Shown piece after piece: positions 16,341 through 26,221 of a stretch of 64,000 nt of DNA. Below the pieces are notes generated by a model. That model was not told the origin of the DNA and searched no databases. It worked only from the letters and a program-made list of their open reading frames with translations. Every line of letters begins with the position of its first letter. Position 1 is the first letter of the stretch. The translations under genes were made by a program, and so were the position numbers. Origin of the DNA: Nocardia sp. NBC_01503 (lineage in GTDB: Bacteria; Actinomycetota; Actinomycetes; Mycobacteriales; Mycobacteriaceae); the NCBI RefSeq assembly GCF_036327755.1, contig NZ_CP109596.1:4216001-4280000 (forward strand). The letters are read 5' to 3'.

Positions 16341-18164
16341 ATGATCGAATTCAGGTTGCTGGGCTCCGTCGAGTTGGTGGTGGACGGGCAGACGGTGGAT
16401 TTGGGACCGTCGAAACAGCGCGGGATAGTTGCCGCGCTGCTCGCCGAGCCGGAACAGTCCATCTCGACAGATACGCTGGTGGCGCGGGTGTGGGACGCGC
16501 CGCCGGAGACCATCCGGAATTCGGTCTACACGTATATGACCAGGCTGCGTCGCATTCTGCGGACAGCCACCGCGCATACCGGTGAGTCGCCGGAGATTCG
16601 CCGGGTGCACGGCAGCTACCGGATCGAGGTGCCGCGGGGCGCCGTCGATCTCTCGGTCTTCCGGGATTTGGTGGGGCGAGCCCGGGCCATGTCGCCCGCT
16701 GATCCCGCCCGAGCGGAGACGCTGAGCCGGGCGCTGGCCCTGTGGCGCGGAGAACCGCTGGCCGGGTTGGACAGTGATTGGGTGCGGCGGTTCCGGGACA
16801 GTCTGCGTCAGCTCCGGCACGAGGCGATCGCCGAATGGGCCGATGCCGAACTCCGGCGCGGGAATCCGAAGCCGGTGGCGGCCGATCTGCGCAAGGCGCT
16901 GCTCGAGCATCCACTCGCCGAGGATCTGCACGAACGACTGTTGCGCGCCTACCATTTGGACAATCGTGATGCGGAGGCGCTCGCGCACTACGACCGGTTG
17001 CGCCGCACCCTCGCCACCGAGCTCGGCGTCGATCCGGGCCCGCGCCTGCGCGCGCTGCACGCCCAACTGCTGGCCAGTGGGGGTGCGCCCGAAACCGTTC
17101 CAGCGGAGCCGGTTTCGGCGTACTCGGACCCGATGCCGGGTGCACCGGCTCCGCCGCGGGAGCATCCCGCCGCGGAGACCGTGGACCCGCACGGCTTCCG
17201 CGGTCGCGTGGCCGATATCGACCGTATCCGGCGCGCGCTGACCGAGGGCGCCGGAACCCGCCCGGTGCTGATCACCGGTAGTCCGGGAATCGGCAAGTCC
17301 GCCTTGGCTGTTCGAGTGGCCGAGAGTCTGTGCGGGCACTTCCCGGACGGTGTGCTCCGGGTGGATCTGGGCGGCTCCGCCTCGGTTCCCGCCGAGCCGT
17401 TCGCGGTGCTCGGACGCCTGCTGAGCGCACTCGGGGTCCCCGCCGCCCTGCACCCGCGTGATCTCAGTGCCCGCGCCGCCCGCTACCGCGCCGAGCTCGC
17501 CGATCGACGCGTACTGCTACTGCTCGACGATGCCGCCTCGCAGGCGCAACTGGCTCCGCTGCTCACGGTCGGCTCCGGTTGCGCGGTTCTGGTCACCAGT
17601 CGTATCGGCTTGGATATCAAGGGAATTCGTAAGACGGTACTGCGCGAATTGACCATGTCCGAGAGTATGGAGGTGCTCTGCGCACTCCTGGGCGAGGAGC
17701 GGGTGCGGGCCGAGGAGTGGGCCGCGACCGCCCTGGTGCGCTGCTGCTCCGGCATCCCGCTGGCGCTGTACGCGGTGGGTTCCCGGCTGGCCGCCCGCCC
17801 GCACTGGACCATTACCCAGCAGCTCGGCCGGATGTCCGAGGAGCAGCGCCGACTACACGAATTCGCCTATGGCGCAGCGGATGTGCGCAATGGCGTGGCC
17901 GTGATGGTGGGCCGGCTCAGCCCGGTGGCCGCCCGCGTGCTGCGTCACCTCGGCGCGACCTTGTCGCCGCGTGAACAATTCTCCACGGTGGCGCTCACCG
18001 GTCTGGCCGATCCGGCCGCCGCCCTGGCCGAACTGCACGATGCGCATCTGGTCACGCGCACCGAGCCGGACGGTGGCCCGCCGCGGTACGTCATGCTCGA
18101 GATCCACCGCCTCTTCGCCAAGCACCTCATGCCCAGCGCCACTCCCGCCGCCCTGCCCGCCTGA
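16341..18164 (+). CDS. SARP/AfsR-type regulator with NB-ARC-like ATPase domain
   Basis: 607 residues. Residues 1-95 form the OmpR-like winged-helix DNA-binding domain (EFRLLGSVELVVDG at the start), about 96-245 the bacterial transcriptional activation domain, then a Pro-rich linker and an NTPase domain from about 280 with Walker A GSPGIGKSAL and Walker B RVLLLLDDA. A helical region completes it; the large C-terminal sensor of full AfsR is absent. SARPs activate secondary-metabolite or metabolic genes. No biosynthetic cluster is adjacent, so its targets may be elsewhere. Confidence 0.9.
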   Translation: MIEFRLLGSVELVVDGQTVDLGPSKQRGIVAALLAEPEQSISTDTLVARVWDAPPETIRNSVYTYMTRLRRILRTATAHTGESPEIRRVHGSYRIEVPRGAVDLSVFRDLVGRARAMSPADPARAETLSRALALWRGEPLAGLDSDWVRRFRDSLRQLRHEAIAEWADAELRRGNPKPVAADLRKALLEHPLAEDLHERLLRAYHLDNRDAEALAHYDRLRRTLATELGVDPGPRLRALHAQLLASGGAPETVPAEPVSAYSDPMPGAPAPPREHPAAETVDPHGFRGRVADIDRIRRALTEGAGTRPVLITGSPGIGKSALAVRVAESLCGHFPDGVLRVDLGGSASVPAEPFAVLGRLLSALGVPAALHPRDLSARAARYRAELADRRVLLLLDDAASQAQLAPLLTVGSGCAVLVTSRIGLDIKGIRKTVLRELTMSESMEVLCALLGEERVRAEEWAATALVRCCSGIPLALYAVGSRLAARPHWTITQQLGRMSEEQRRLHEFAYGAADVRNGVAVMVGRLSPVAARVLRHLGATLSPREQFSTVALTGLADPAAALAELHDAHLVTRTEPDGGPPRYVMLEIHRLFAKHLMPSATPAALPA

Positions 18165-18193
18165 TCGCAGGACCGGCACGGTCGAGAACATCC

Positions 18194-19549
18194 TCAGGTG
18201 GCGGCGTCGATGCGCCCCAGATCGATCGCGGTGACCAGCGCGGCGTGGTCGATGGCGGTCTGATTCGCGTAGGCGATGGCGAAATCGGCTATGGCGCGGT
18301 CGAATACGTCATTGGTGCCGAGGTAGGCGGCGATGGCGATACGGTCGCCGGAGCGGGCGTGACCGCGGGCCAGGGTGCGGCCGCACAGATTGGCGTACTT
18401 GCGCAGCTGTTCCGGGCTCATATCGTCGATGGTGATGGTGCCCTTCATATCTCGCAGTTGCCGCCAGTAGTAGAAGCGACCTTCGGGGCCGGTGGCCCAG
18501 CCCAGGAAGATGTCACCGGCGGCCTGGGTCAGGCGCTGGCCGTGCACCACCCGATGGCCTTGATGCCGGAATACGCTGGCGTGCAGGTGATTCGCCAGCA
18601 CCGAGGTCTCGGCCTGCTTCACCTGCAGGAAGAGCGGATCGTCATTGGCACGGCCGGTGAACAGGGCGATGAAGCAGCGGGTGCCCACACTGCCGACGCC
18701 GACCACCTTCATAGCCAGATCCCGCAGTTGATAGCGGTCCAGCAGGACCCGGCGCTCCTCGGGCAGGCTGGCGCGATAGTCCGCGAGTACCGAATCCAGG
18801 TCGGCCTCTTCGATTTCCGATATGGGCAGCACCAGTGGTGGATCGGGTTTGATGCGCGGGCTACCGTCCGGCCCGGGTTCGGTGAGCTTGTCCAGGGCCT
18901 GCAGACTGGTGCGGGATTTGGCCTTGTTGATCGCCTTCTCGACGGTCTTGCGGTCCTGCGGGCGCAGTACGGCGGTGGCCTCCTCGACATTGACCATCTC
19001 GTACCAGACGTCGGTCTCGCCGAGAGTCGCCAAGTGCGCCATGGCTTCTCGATACGCGGTCGCGGATTCCCGGGCCGCCGCACCGGCCTCGGTATCGTCG
19101 CAGCCATTGGCGCGGGCGGCGACCGCGACGCTGGCGGCGAGCCGCTTCACGTCCCATTCGAAGGGGCCGGGCAGCGTCTCGTCGAAATCGTTGAGGTCGA
19201 AGACGAGCGCACGCTCGGGTGAGGCGAACAGCCCGAAATTGGACAGATGGGCATCACCGCAGAGTTGTACGGTGAGCCCGGTATCCGGTCCGGCGGCGAG
19301 GTCGGCCGCCATGATGGCGGGCGCGCCACGATAGAACGGGAACTGTCCGGCGGCCATGCGCGCGTAGCGGATTCGCACCAGCTCCGGTACCCGGGTGGCG
19401 GCCTGTCGCTCCAGAATGTCGATGGGGTCGGCTCGGTCCGGCCCCGGCTCCCAGACGCCGAGGGCGGTGCGCGTCACCTGTTTGCGTGCGGCCCGTCCCG
19501 CCTCGGCCGCCGGAGTCTCGCCACTGTCCGCGCGCTCGGAAGTCGACAT
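18194..19549 (-). CDS. DUF2252 family protein
   Basis: 451 residues across the DUF2252 family length. Typical blocks are RYARMAAGQFPFYRGAPAIM, VQLCGDAHLSNFGLFASPE and VFDLNDFDETLPGPFEWDVK. The GDAHLSNFG and DFDE blocks resemble the catalytic and metal loops of kinase-like phosphotransferases, so a kinase-like fold is a reasonable inference, but no reaction is established. It converges on the SARP gene and is divergent from the Imm51-like gene. Confidence 0.88.
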   Translation of the reverse strand: MSTSERADSGETPAAEAGRAARKQVTRTALGVWEPGPDRADPIDILERQAATRVPELVRIRYARMAAGQFPFYRGAPAIMAADLAAGPDTGLTVQLCGDAHLSNFGLFASPERALVFDLNDFDETLPGPFEWDVKRLAASVAVAARANGCDDTEAGAAARESATAYREAMAHLATLGETDVWYEMVNVEEATAVLRPQDRKTVEKAINKAKSRTSLQALDKLTEPGPDGSPRIKPDPPLVLPISEIEEADLDSVLADYRASLPEERRVLLDRYQLRDLAMKVVGVGSVGTRCFIALFTGRANDDPLFLQVKQAETSVLANHLHASVFRHQGHRVVHGQRLTQAAGDIFLGWATGPEGRFYYWRQLRDMKGTITIDDMSPEQLRKYANLCGRTLARGHARSGDRIAIAAYLGTNDVFDRAIADFAIAYANQTAIDHAALVTAIDLGRIDAAT

Positions 19550-19623
19550 GTACGGACTCTAGTTCGGGTACGGCGTCCCCCGGCGTATCCGACTTGTCGG
19601 TGTCGCGGGCTAGGTTCGCGGCT

Positions 19624-19980
19624 ATGACCGATCGCGCGACCTTCGCCCCGCTGGTGTTCTTCGAGTACGACCACAAGCCGGGCAACTACTGCCTCATGCT
19701 CTCGGACCATCACATGGTCGAGTTGGAGGAGGCGTTCACCGCGGCCGGATACGAGGGTGGCGGCTACGGCTGGACTGGTGTCGCCAGGTCGGCGGTGGCA
19801 TTGCGCGCACCCGAGCTGGACGGAAAATTCGGCTTGGACCCGGAGGCCGGAACTTTTGTCGCGTACGGGGAAGATGCGGAGGCCCTGCGGAGGTTGGGCC
19901 TATTGCTCCAGGAGGCGTTCCGGGAGCGGACGGTGCTCGCGGAGTTCATCGCGGGCGGCGACCCGGAGTGGTTCGACTGA
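19624..19980 (+). CDS. Imm51-like immunity family protein
   Basis: 118 residues. FAPLVFFEYDHKPGNYCLML followed by AAGYEGGGYGWTGVARSA matches what I know of the immunity protein 51 family, which is predicted to neutralise polymorphic toxins. It is soluble with no signal. No toxin gene lies beside it: the neighbours are DUF2252 and an EamA transporter. It may be an orphan immunity gene or serve another role. Confidence 0.7.
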   Translation: MTDRATFAPLVFFEYDHKPGNYCLMLSDHHMVELEEAFTAAGYEGGGYGWTGVARSAVALRAPELDGKFGLDPEAGTFVAYGEDAEALRRLGLLLQEAFRERTVLAEFIAGGDPEWFD

Positions 19981-20014
19981 CAGGGCGTGACGGCATGTGG
20001 GCAGGTGGTGAGCG

Positions 20015-20890
20015 ATGAGTAAGCGCGGTTGGGTGCTGTTCCTCGCGATGGGCGTGATCTGGGGCGTCCCGTACGCCATGATCCGGGTCGCGGTGGGCGA
20101 CTTCGATCCGGTGGTGGTGGCCTTCGGCCGCACCGCCCTCGGCGCGCTCGTGCTGCTGCCGATTGCCCTGTACACCAAGGTTTTCCTGCCCGTAGTACGG
20201 CAGTGGAAATGGGTGCTGGTCTACACGGTCGTGGAGATCACCGGTCCCTGGCTGTTGATCGGCACGGCCGAGACCACCCTGACAAGCTCCACCGTGGGCT
20301 TGCTCCTCGCGGCGGTACCGCTGATCGCGGTGGTCGTGGTGACCAGGCTCGGGCATGAGCGCCTGGACGCGCGCCGCATCACCGGTTTGATGATCGGCTT
20401 GGCGGGTGTGGCGGCCCTGGTCGGTCTGGATATCGACGTCTCGGATCTGGGTGCGCTGGCGGCCATCGCGGTGAGCGCGGTCGGTTACGCCTTCGGCCCG
20501 ATCATCATCGATCGCAGGCTCACCGAGCTACCGCCGATCGGCGTGGTCACCGCTTCGCTGCTCTTCGCCGCCGTCATCTATCTGCCGTTCGCGCTGTGGC
20601 GCATGCCTTCCCACTTCCCCGCCGATGCCACCTGGTCGGTGGTGGGTCTGGGACTGCTCTGCACGGCACTGGCCTTCGTGGTGTTCTTCGCCTTGATCGG
20701 TGAGGTCGGTCCGGCTCGCGCCACCGTCATCACCTATATCAATCCGGCGGTGGCACTGCTCATCGGTGTCACCCTGCTGGGCGAACCGCTGACCGCCGGT
20801 ATGGCCATCGGCTTCCCGCTGGTCATTCTCGGTTCGATTCTGGGCACGGCCCGTTCCCGTGCCGTGGTGCCCGAACCCGCGCCCGCCTAG
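20015..20890 (+). CDS. EamA/DMT family transporter
   Basis: 291 residues with about ten hydrophobic helices in two EamA halves; the second ends in YINPAVALLIGVTLLGEPLT, a family signature. DMT exporters move amino acids, nucleotides or drugs out of the cell, driven by proton exchange. ATG 20015 follows GGTGAG. It converges on the DUF4126 gene. Substrate cannot be assigned. Confidence 0.9.
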   Translation: MSKRGWVLFLAMGVIWGVPYAMIRVAVGDFDPVVVAFGRTALGALVLLPIALYTKVFLPVVRQWKWVLVYTVVEITGPWLLIGTAETTLTSSTVGLLLAAVPLIAVVVVTRLGHERLDARRITGLMIGLAGVAALVGLDIDVSDLGALAAIAVSAVGYAFGPIIIDRRLTELPPIGVVTASLLFAAVIYLPFALWRMPSHFPADATWSVVGLGLLCTALAFVVFFALIGEVGPARATVITYINPAVALLIGVTLLGEPLTAGMAIGFPLVILGSILGTARSRAVVPEPAPA

Positions 20891-20936
20891 TCAGGAGGGC
20901 AGCGGCTGCACCGACGACGTCGTGTCGCGGCTCAGC

Positions 20937-21542
20937 TCAGTACACGGTCCGGTCGATCGCCGCGGCGGCCTTGCGCTGTCGCCGTCGGCGCACCAGCCGC
21001 ACCGCCGCCCACACCAGCGCGAGCACCGCCACCACCGCCAACACGGGCACCAGGATCGCCAGGAATACCAGCGCGACGCTGGCGATGTCCTCGAGCGTGG
21101 AGAGCACCGGCGCGGCCACGCCCGCCGTGGCGACATTGGCGACCGGTCGCACCGTCGATTTGGTCAGCGAAACCGCCAGCGCGGTAATGACTCCGATGAC
21201 GACCGGCACCCACTGTCCCGACTGCGCGAAGGCACCGGGATCGGCCACGGCGGCGGTCTGCGACGCTGTGCCGGAACCGAATACGATGCCGCCCGCCGTC
21301 GGCCGGACGAAGGTTTGGACGATGTCGTTGACGCTGTCGAGGGCGGGGATCTTGTCGGCGACGACCTCCACCACGAGCAGCGCGGCGACGATCGCCATCA
21401 CCCAGCCGTTGCCGAGCCAGGCCCAGCCGTGCGGCAGCGTCACCAGATCGGTGAACCGGGAGAGCAGGCCCAGCGCCAGCAGCGGGATATAGGCGTTGAG
21501 ACCCGCCGCGGTCGCGAGTCCGAACCCGGTCAGCAGTTCCAT
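20937..21542 (-). CDS. DUF4126 membrane protein
   Basis: 201 residues with an N-terminus (LTGFGLATAAGLNAYIPLLA) and DKIPALDSVNDIVQTFVRP block typical of DUF4126. About five hydrophobic segments; a basic tail RRRRQRKAAAA ends it. Function unknown. It starts 7 bases after the AI-2E family gene on the same strand, so the two form an operon. Confidence 0.85.
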   Translation of the reverse strand: MELLTGFGLATAAGLNAYIPLLALGLLSRFTDLVTLPHGWAWLGNGWVMAIVAALLVVEVVADKIPALDSVNDIVQTFVRPTAGGIVFGSGTASQTAAVADPGAFAQSGQWVPVVIGVITALAVSLTKSTVRPVANVATAGVAAPVLSTLEDIASVALVFLAILVPVLAVVAVLALVWAAVRLVRRRRQRKAAAAIDRTVY

Positions 21543-21549
21543 AGCTGCA

Positions 21550-22722
21550 TTATCGGTCCGAGGGCGGGGGTGTTTTGTCCGGGCTCGCCGGTACTTGTCG
21601 GTGGGCCTTGGCGATTCGGCCGCGGCGTTCGATGCGCGGGTCCGCGGCGACCTCGTAGCGCTTGACGTATTCGCTCAGGAAGGCCTGCAGGGTGGCGGTG
21701 GCCGGGATGGCCAGCAGCGCGCCCACCGCGCCCAATAGCGCACCACCGACGATGACCGAGAGCAGCGCCACCGCCGGATTCACATCGACCGTGCGCGCGG
21801 TGATGCGCGGCTGCAGCATATAGTCCTGAATCCATTGGTAGACCACCACGAACAGCGCCACCCACACCGCGTCGATGGGTTCGATGGTGAGCGCCACCAG
21901 CACGGGCAGCACGCCCGCGATATAGGTGCCGATGGTCGGCACGAACGAGGCGATCACACCGAACCAGATGCCCAGGGCGAAGGCGTTGGGCAGTCCGAGC
22001 AGCCACAGGAACGCGCCGTGGATGACCGCGGAGATGACCGCGAGCAGAGCTCGCGAGTACAGATATCCGCCCGTCTTGTCGATGGCCAGGTCCCAGGCAT
22101 GCAGTACCGCACCCTGTTTGGCGGGCGGCAGCAGTGAGCACAGCGAGCGCCGCAGCTTCGGCCCGTCCGCGGTCATGTACACGCTGAAGAGTGCGATGGT
22201 GACCACCTTCGCGAACCCGCCGAGCACCGTATTCGACAGTCCCCACACATTGTTCGCGGCGCGTTCGGCATACGCGCTGATGACATCTGAGTCCTTGAAG
22301 AGCCGGTCCCGAAGTTGATGTACGGTGAAATCCTGGTGAAAGGTGTGATTCACCCAGGACACCAATTCGTCGAGTAGGCGCGGCAATTCGTCGAGAACGT
22401 TGCCGACCGTCTCCACCATGAGAATGCCGAGGGTCACCAGAAAGCCGATGGTGCAGGCGAAGACGATGATGAATACGGCCGCGGTGGCGAGTCCTCGATT
22501 GATCCCGCGCGCGGCCATGGCATCGACCGCGGGCTCCATCGCGAGCGCGATGAAGAAGGCCACCGTCATCATGACGGCGATCCCGATCAGCGCGTGCGCG
22601 GCCCAGTTGACCAGCTCGAACAGGCCGAGCAGGGCGAAGGCGAGCACCATGGCGCGGGGGAGCCAGGCGGGCATGCGACTGCCCGGGGCCGGGGTTTCGA
22701 CGGACGCCGAGTGGTCGGTCAC
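21550..22722 (-). CDS. AI-2E family transporter
   Basis: 390 residues with around eight hydrophobic segments and the characteristic blocks LPNAFALGIWFGVIASFVPT and YQWIQDYMLQPRITARTV. The family includes the E. coli TqsA autoinducer-2 exporter and Na+/H+ antiporters, so AI-2 itself need not be the substrate. The downstream DUF4126 gene is coupled. Promoter must lie in 22723-22908 facing away from the PhoU-like gene. Confidence 0.9.
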   Translation of the reverse strand: MTDHSASVETPAPGSRMPAWLPRAMVLAFALLGLFELVNWAAHALIGIAVMMTVAFFIALAMEPAVDAMAARGINRGLATAAVFIIVFACTIGFLVTLGILMVETVGNVLDELPRLLDELVSWVNHTFHQDFTVHQLRDRLFKDSDVISAYAERAANNVWGLSNTVLGGFAKVVTIALFSVYMTADGPKLRRSLCSLLPPAKQGAVLHAWDLAIDKTGGYLYSRALLAVISAVIHGAFLWLLGLPNAFALGIWFGVIASFVPTIGTYIAGVLPVLVALTIEPIDAVWVALFVVVYQWIQDYMLQPRITARTVDVNPAVALLSVIVGGALLGAVGALLAIPATATLQAFLSEYVKRYEVAADPRIERRGRIAKAHRQVPASPDKTPPPSDR

Positions 22723-22908
22723 CCCGCCAGTCTCGGGTACCCCGGCGGTATTTCCGGGTTCGACGCACCGGCGTCTGCCCGATGCTGTGCGTGAATCAAG
22801 TGAACGCGACTGGTCGGTTGGTTATTTCTTGATGACATGGCCGAGAGGCATTCGGGTGTAATGCTTTTGCCGCGATATTGTGCAGTTGTGTGGGCGGGCG
22901 GACAAGAT

Positions 22909-23574
22909 ATGCGAGTGCGGACGAAATTCTCCATCGAGCTCATGGCGTTGACCGATGAGCTGGCGAATATGGCTCGGCTGACTCATGAGTCGGCCGAGCG
23001 TGCCTGCGTGGCGCTGATGGGCAGTGACCTCACCGCGGCCTACGAGGTCTTCGCGCTCGAGGAGCAGGTGCAGATCGAGCACGCCAAGTGTGAGGACCGG
23101 TCGGTACTGCTACTGGCCCTGGAGGCCCCGGTCGCCCGCGACCTACGCCATGTGGTGACGGCCATGCAGATAGCCGACGATCTACTCGGCATCGCCGGAG
23201 CGCTGAGCCGGGTCTCCGATGTGGTGGTGCGCCGCTATCCGGAACCGGTTGCGGTACAGCCCATCGCCGAGATGCTGACAGAGATATCCACCGCGGTAAC
23301 CGATCTGGTCGGCGTCGTGGTGAGAGTCATTGCCGCACAGAACCCGCCGCGCGATCAGGTGCTGGTACCGCGCGATGAGGCCCTGGACCGGCTGCGCGTG
23401 CGGGCCGCCGAGGCCGCCGCCGATTCGGGCTGGTCGCACGGCTCGGCCATGGCCATCGATATCGCCATGATGGCGCATCACTTCGGGCACTGTGTGGATC
23501 ACTCGGTGCGGATCGGCCAGCTCATTCGCTTCTTCCACAGCGGAATTCCGCTGTACGCACAAGTGGAGGCGTAA
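22909..23574 (+). CDS. phoU: PhoU family protein
   Basis: 221 residues, two three-helix PhoU repeats. Each repeat should bind metal through acidic runs such as ALEEQVQIEHAKCED. The region VARDLRHVVTAMQIADDLLGIAGALSRVSD is typical. PhoU dampens Pho-regulon signalling by linking the Pst transporter to the sensor kinase. I chose ATG 22909, where similarity begins; ATG 22837 adds an unlikely tail. No pst or senX3/regX3 genes are nearby, so this may be one of the extra PhoU paralogues common in actinobacteria. Confidence 0.85.
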   Translation: MRVRTKFSIELMALTDELANMARLTHESAERACVALMGSDLTAAYEVFALEEQVQIEHAKCEDRSVLLLALEAPVARDLRHVVTAMQIADDLLGIAGALSRVSDVVVRRYPEPVAVQPIAEMLTEISTAVTDLVGVVVRVIAAQNPPRDQVLVPRDEALDRLRVRAAEAAADSGWSHGSAMAIDIAMMAHHFGHCVDHSVRIGQLIRFFHSGIPLYAQVEA

Positions 23575-23707
23575 CCACCTCATAGCGGGGGTGCCCGGTC
23601 AGGGGCCGGATCGGTAGGGGTACGCTGCCCGAATTGCTTCATGGCGAGGTCTTTTCGAGTAGCACCGCACTTTTACGGACACCCGAAATCCGACAAGGGC
23701 CCCAAAC

Positions 23708-26221
23708 ATGACGAATACCATCACCAAGCCGCGGGTTATCCCGCCGGCTTCGGAATCCGATGCGAGAGCAGCTTTATCGCACCGGCAGATTATGACCATT
23801 TTGTCCGGTCTACTACTGGGCGTCTTTCTGGCCGCCCTGGATCAGAACATTGTCAGTGTCGCGATCGTGCGCATCGCCAACAGCCTGCACGGGTTCGACC
23901 AGCAGGCGTGGGCCACGACGGCGTACCTGATCACCGCCACCATCAGCACCCCGCTGTACGGCAAGCTCGCCGATATCTACGGCCGGAAACCCTGCTATCT
24001 CATAGCCATCGGGGTCTTCGTGATCGGCTCGGTGGCCTGCACCTTCGCCACCACCATGTATCAGCTCGCGGGCTTCCGCGCCCTGCAAGGGGTCGGTGCG
24101 GGCGGGCTCATGTCGCTGGCCTTCACAATTATCGGCGATATCGTGCCACCCCGCGAAAGGGTGCGCTACCAGGGCTATTTCATGATGGTCTTCGGTATCG
24201 CCACGGTGCTGGGCCCGGTGCTGGGCGGCTTCTTCTCCAATGCCGATCACCTGCTCGGCCTGGAGGGTTGGCGCTGGGTCTTCCTGGTCAACGTCCCCAT
24301 CGGCGTACTCGCCATGCTGGTGGTGGCGAAGGTCCTGGATGTGCCGTTCCCGCGCCAGCGGATTCGCACCGACTGGCTGGGCGCGATCACCCTGACCGCC
24401 GCGACCGTGCCGCTGCTCATCATCGCCCAGCAGGGCAGGGAGTGGGGCTGGCGTTCGGATCGGGCACTGCTCTGCTACGGCATCGCCGCGGCCGGATTCG
24501 TACTCTTCCTGATTGTCGAATTGCTGATGAAGGATGCCGCGCTGATTCCCTTGCGGCTGTTCCGAAGCGGTACCTTCAGTATCGCCATCGTCGGCGGATT
24601 CATTGTGGGCGTTGCCATGTTCGGTGCGATTGTGCTGGTGCCACTGTATTTCCAAGTGGTGCGCGGTTATTCGCCGACCCGTGCCGGATTGTTCATGCTT
24701 CCGCTGGTGGTCGGCATCATGATCGGCGCGCAATTGGCCGGGCTGGTCACCAAATTCACCGGCCGCTACAAAGCGCTGCCGGTGCTGGGTTCACTCGTAA
24801 TCGCCGTCGGTTCGGTGCTTTTCGCGCGCGTGCACTACGACACCGCGCTGTGGCTGCCGCTGCTGTACTGCGGCATCATCGGCTTCGGCCTCGGCGGGTG
24901 CATGCAGACCCTCGTCATCGCCGCCCAGAATGCCGGTCCGCGTGCGGATATGGGCGTCTCGACCGCCTCGGCCACCTTCTTCCGTCAGATGGGTGGCACG
25001 CTCGGTGTGGCCATCTTCCTGACCATCCTGTTCAACCTGCTGCCCAAGCGGATCCTGCGCGCCTTCGGCGGTGAGCTGCCACCCGGCTTCGACGCCGGGC
25101 AGATGGGCCGAATCCAGAGCAATACCACCGGAATCGCGGCGCTCCCCGATGAGCTGCGGGTCCCCATCCTGATGGGCTTCACCGACTCCATGGCCGGGGT
25201 CTTCTACGTCGCCGCCGCGGTCGCGGCACTGGCCGCCTTCGTCCTGATGTTCATGAAAGAGATTCCGCTACAGGATATGCCGACTCCGGCGGCTGTCGAG
25301 GGGATGGCGGACGAGGGGACGGCCGTCGAGAGTGCGGTCGCCGCGGGGGACGCGGAGCCCGAGGCCGAATCCGAGCCGGAGCCGGAATCCTTGCCCGCGG
25401 AGGAGCTTCGGATCGTCCCGCCATCCGGACTCGCCATTTCCGGCTGTGTGCACCGCGAGGATGGAAACTCGATCGCCGATGCCGTGCTGACGCTGATTGA
25501 TCAACGTGGGCACCAGGTTTCGCGTGCGCTCGGCGACGGCGACGGTTCGTACTCCATCGGGGCTCCCCGAGCGGGTGGCTACGTGCTCATTGTCTCCGCA
25601 CACGGCTATCAGCCGGCGGCGGTGACCATTACGGTCGGCCGCCGCTCGCATCAGCTCGATATCGCGCTCATCGGTTCGGGTGAGATCTCGGGCACCGTGC
25701 GCTCGGCGGGGCGCGGTGCCCCGCTGGCGGATGTCACGGTCACCCTGACCGACCTTTACGGTGACGTCGTAGCCTCCGCCGTGACCACCGCCGACGGCGC
25801 GTACGTCTGCCGCGGCGTCCTGGCGGGCACCTACACCCTGGTCGCGGTGGCCGACCAGATGCGCCCCGCCGCAAGCACTCTCACCGTCCCCGACACCGGA
25901 ATGCTGCGCCACGATGTAGAGGTGTTGCCCCGAGCCGTCCTGGCGGGCTCGGCCAGCACCGACGCCGGTCACGCCGTCCCCGACGCCCAGATCACCGTCC
26001 TGGACGAGGCCGGTGACCTGATTGCCGTCACCCGCACCGACGACACCGGCCACTATGTGGTCCCGAACCTCGCGGACGGCCGCTACACCGTCATGGCCCG
26101 CGGCTACCCCCCGGTCTTCAGCCGAGTCACCGTCGTCGACGGCGAGGTCGCCCACGACGTACTCCTGGGCTACGAACGCGACCGCGTTGATTCCGTTGCG
26201 GGATCCAGTGATTGGATGTGA
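23708..26221 (+). CDS. DHA2 MFS exporter fused to three carboxypeptidase-regulatory-like repeats
   Basis: 837 residues. Residues 1-530 are a 14-helix DHA2 (EmrB/QacA-type) drug:proton antiporter with QNIVSVAIVRIA in helix 1 and LYGKLADIYGRK in the 2-3 loop. An acidic linker (about 535-575) follows, rich in Glu and Pro. Then come three beta-rich repeats of about 75 residues (580-655, 658-735, 740-815), each with a GTV-type start, a DGxY turn and a YxL/V strand, as in carboxypeptidase regulatory (CarboxypepD_reg/CnaB-like) domains. With an even helix count the tail would be cytosolic. ATG 23708 is the first plausible start. Confidence 0.88.
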   Translation: MTNTITKPRVIPPASESDARAALSHRQIMTILSGLLLGVFLAALDQNIVSVAIVRIANSLHGFDQQAWATTAYLITATISTPLYGKLADIYGRKPCYLIAIGVFVIGSVACTFATTMYQLAGFRALQGVGAGGLMSLAFTIIGDIVPPRERVRYQGYFMMVFGIATVLGPVLGGFFSNADHLLGLEGWRWVFLVNVPIGVLAMLVVAKVLDVPFPRQRIRTDWLGAITLTAATVPLLIIAQQGREWGWRSDRALLCYGIAAAGFVLFLIVELLMKDAALIPLRLFRSGTFSIAIVGGFIVGVAMFGAIVLVPLYFQVVRGYSPTRAGLFMLPLVVGIMIGAQLAGLVTKFTGRYKALPVLGSLVIAVGSVLFARVHYDTALWLPLLYCGIIGFGLGGCMQTLVIAAQNAGPRADMGVSTASATFFRQMGGTLGVAIFLTILFNLLPKRILRAFGGELPPGFDAGQMGRIQSNTTGIAALPDELRVPILMGFTDSMAGVFYVAAAVAALAAFVLMFMKEIPLQDMPTPAAVEGMADEGTAVESAVAAGDAEPEAESEPEPESLPAEELRIVPPSGLAISGCVHREDGNSIADAVLTLIDQRGHQVSRALGDGDGSYSIGAPRAGGYVLIVSAHGYQPAAVTITVGRRSHQLDIALIGSGEISGTVRSAGRGAPLADVTVTLTDLYGDVVASAVTTADGAYVCRGVLAGTYTLVAVADQMRPAASTLTVPDTGMLRHDVEVLPRAVLAGSASTDAGHAVPDAQITVLDEAGDLIAVTRTDDTGHYVVPNLADGRYTVMARGYPPVFSRVTVVDGEVAHDVLLGYERDRVDSVAGSSDWM

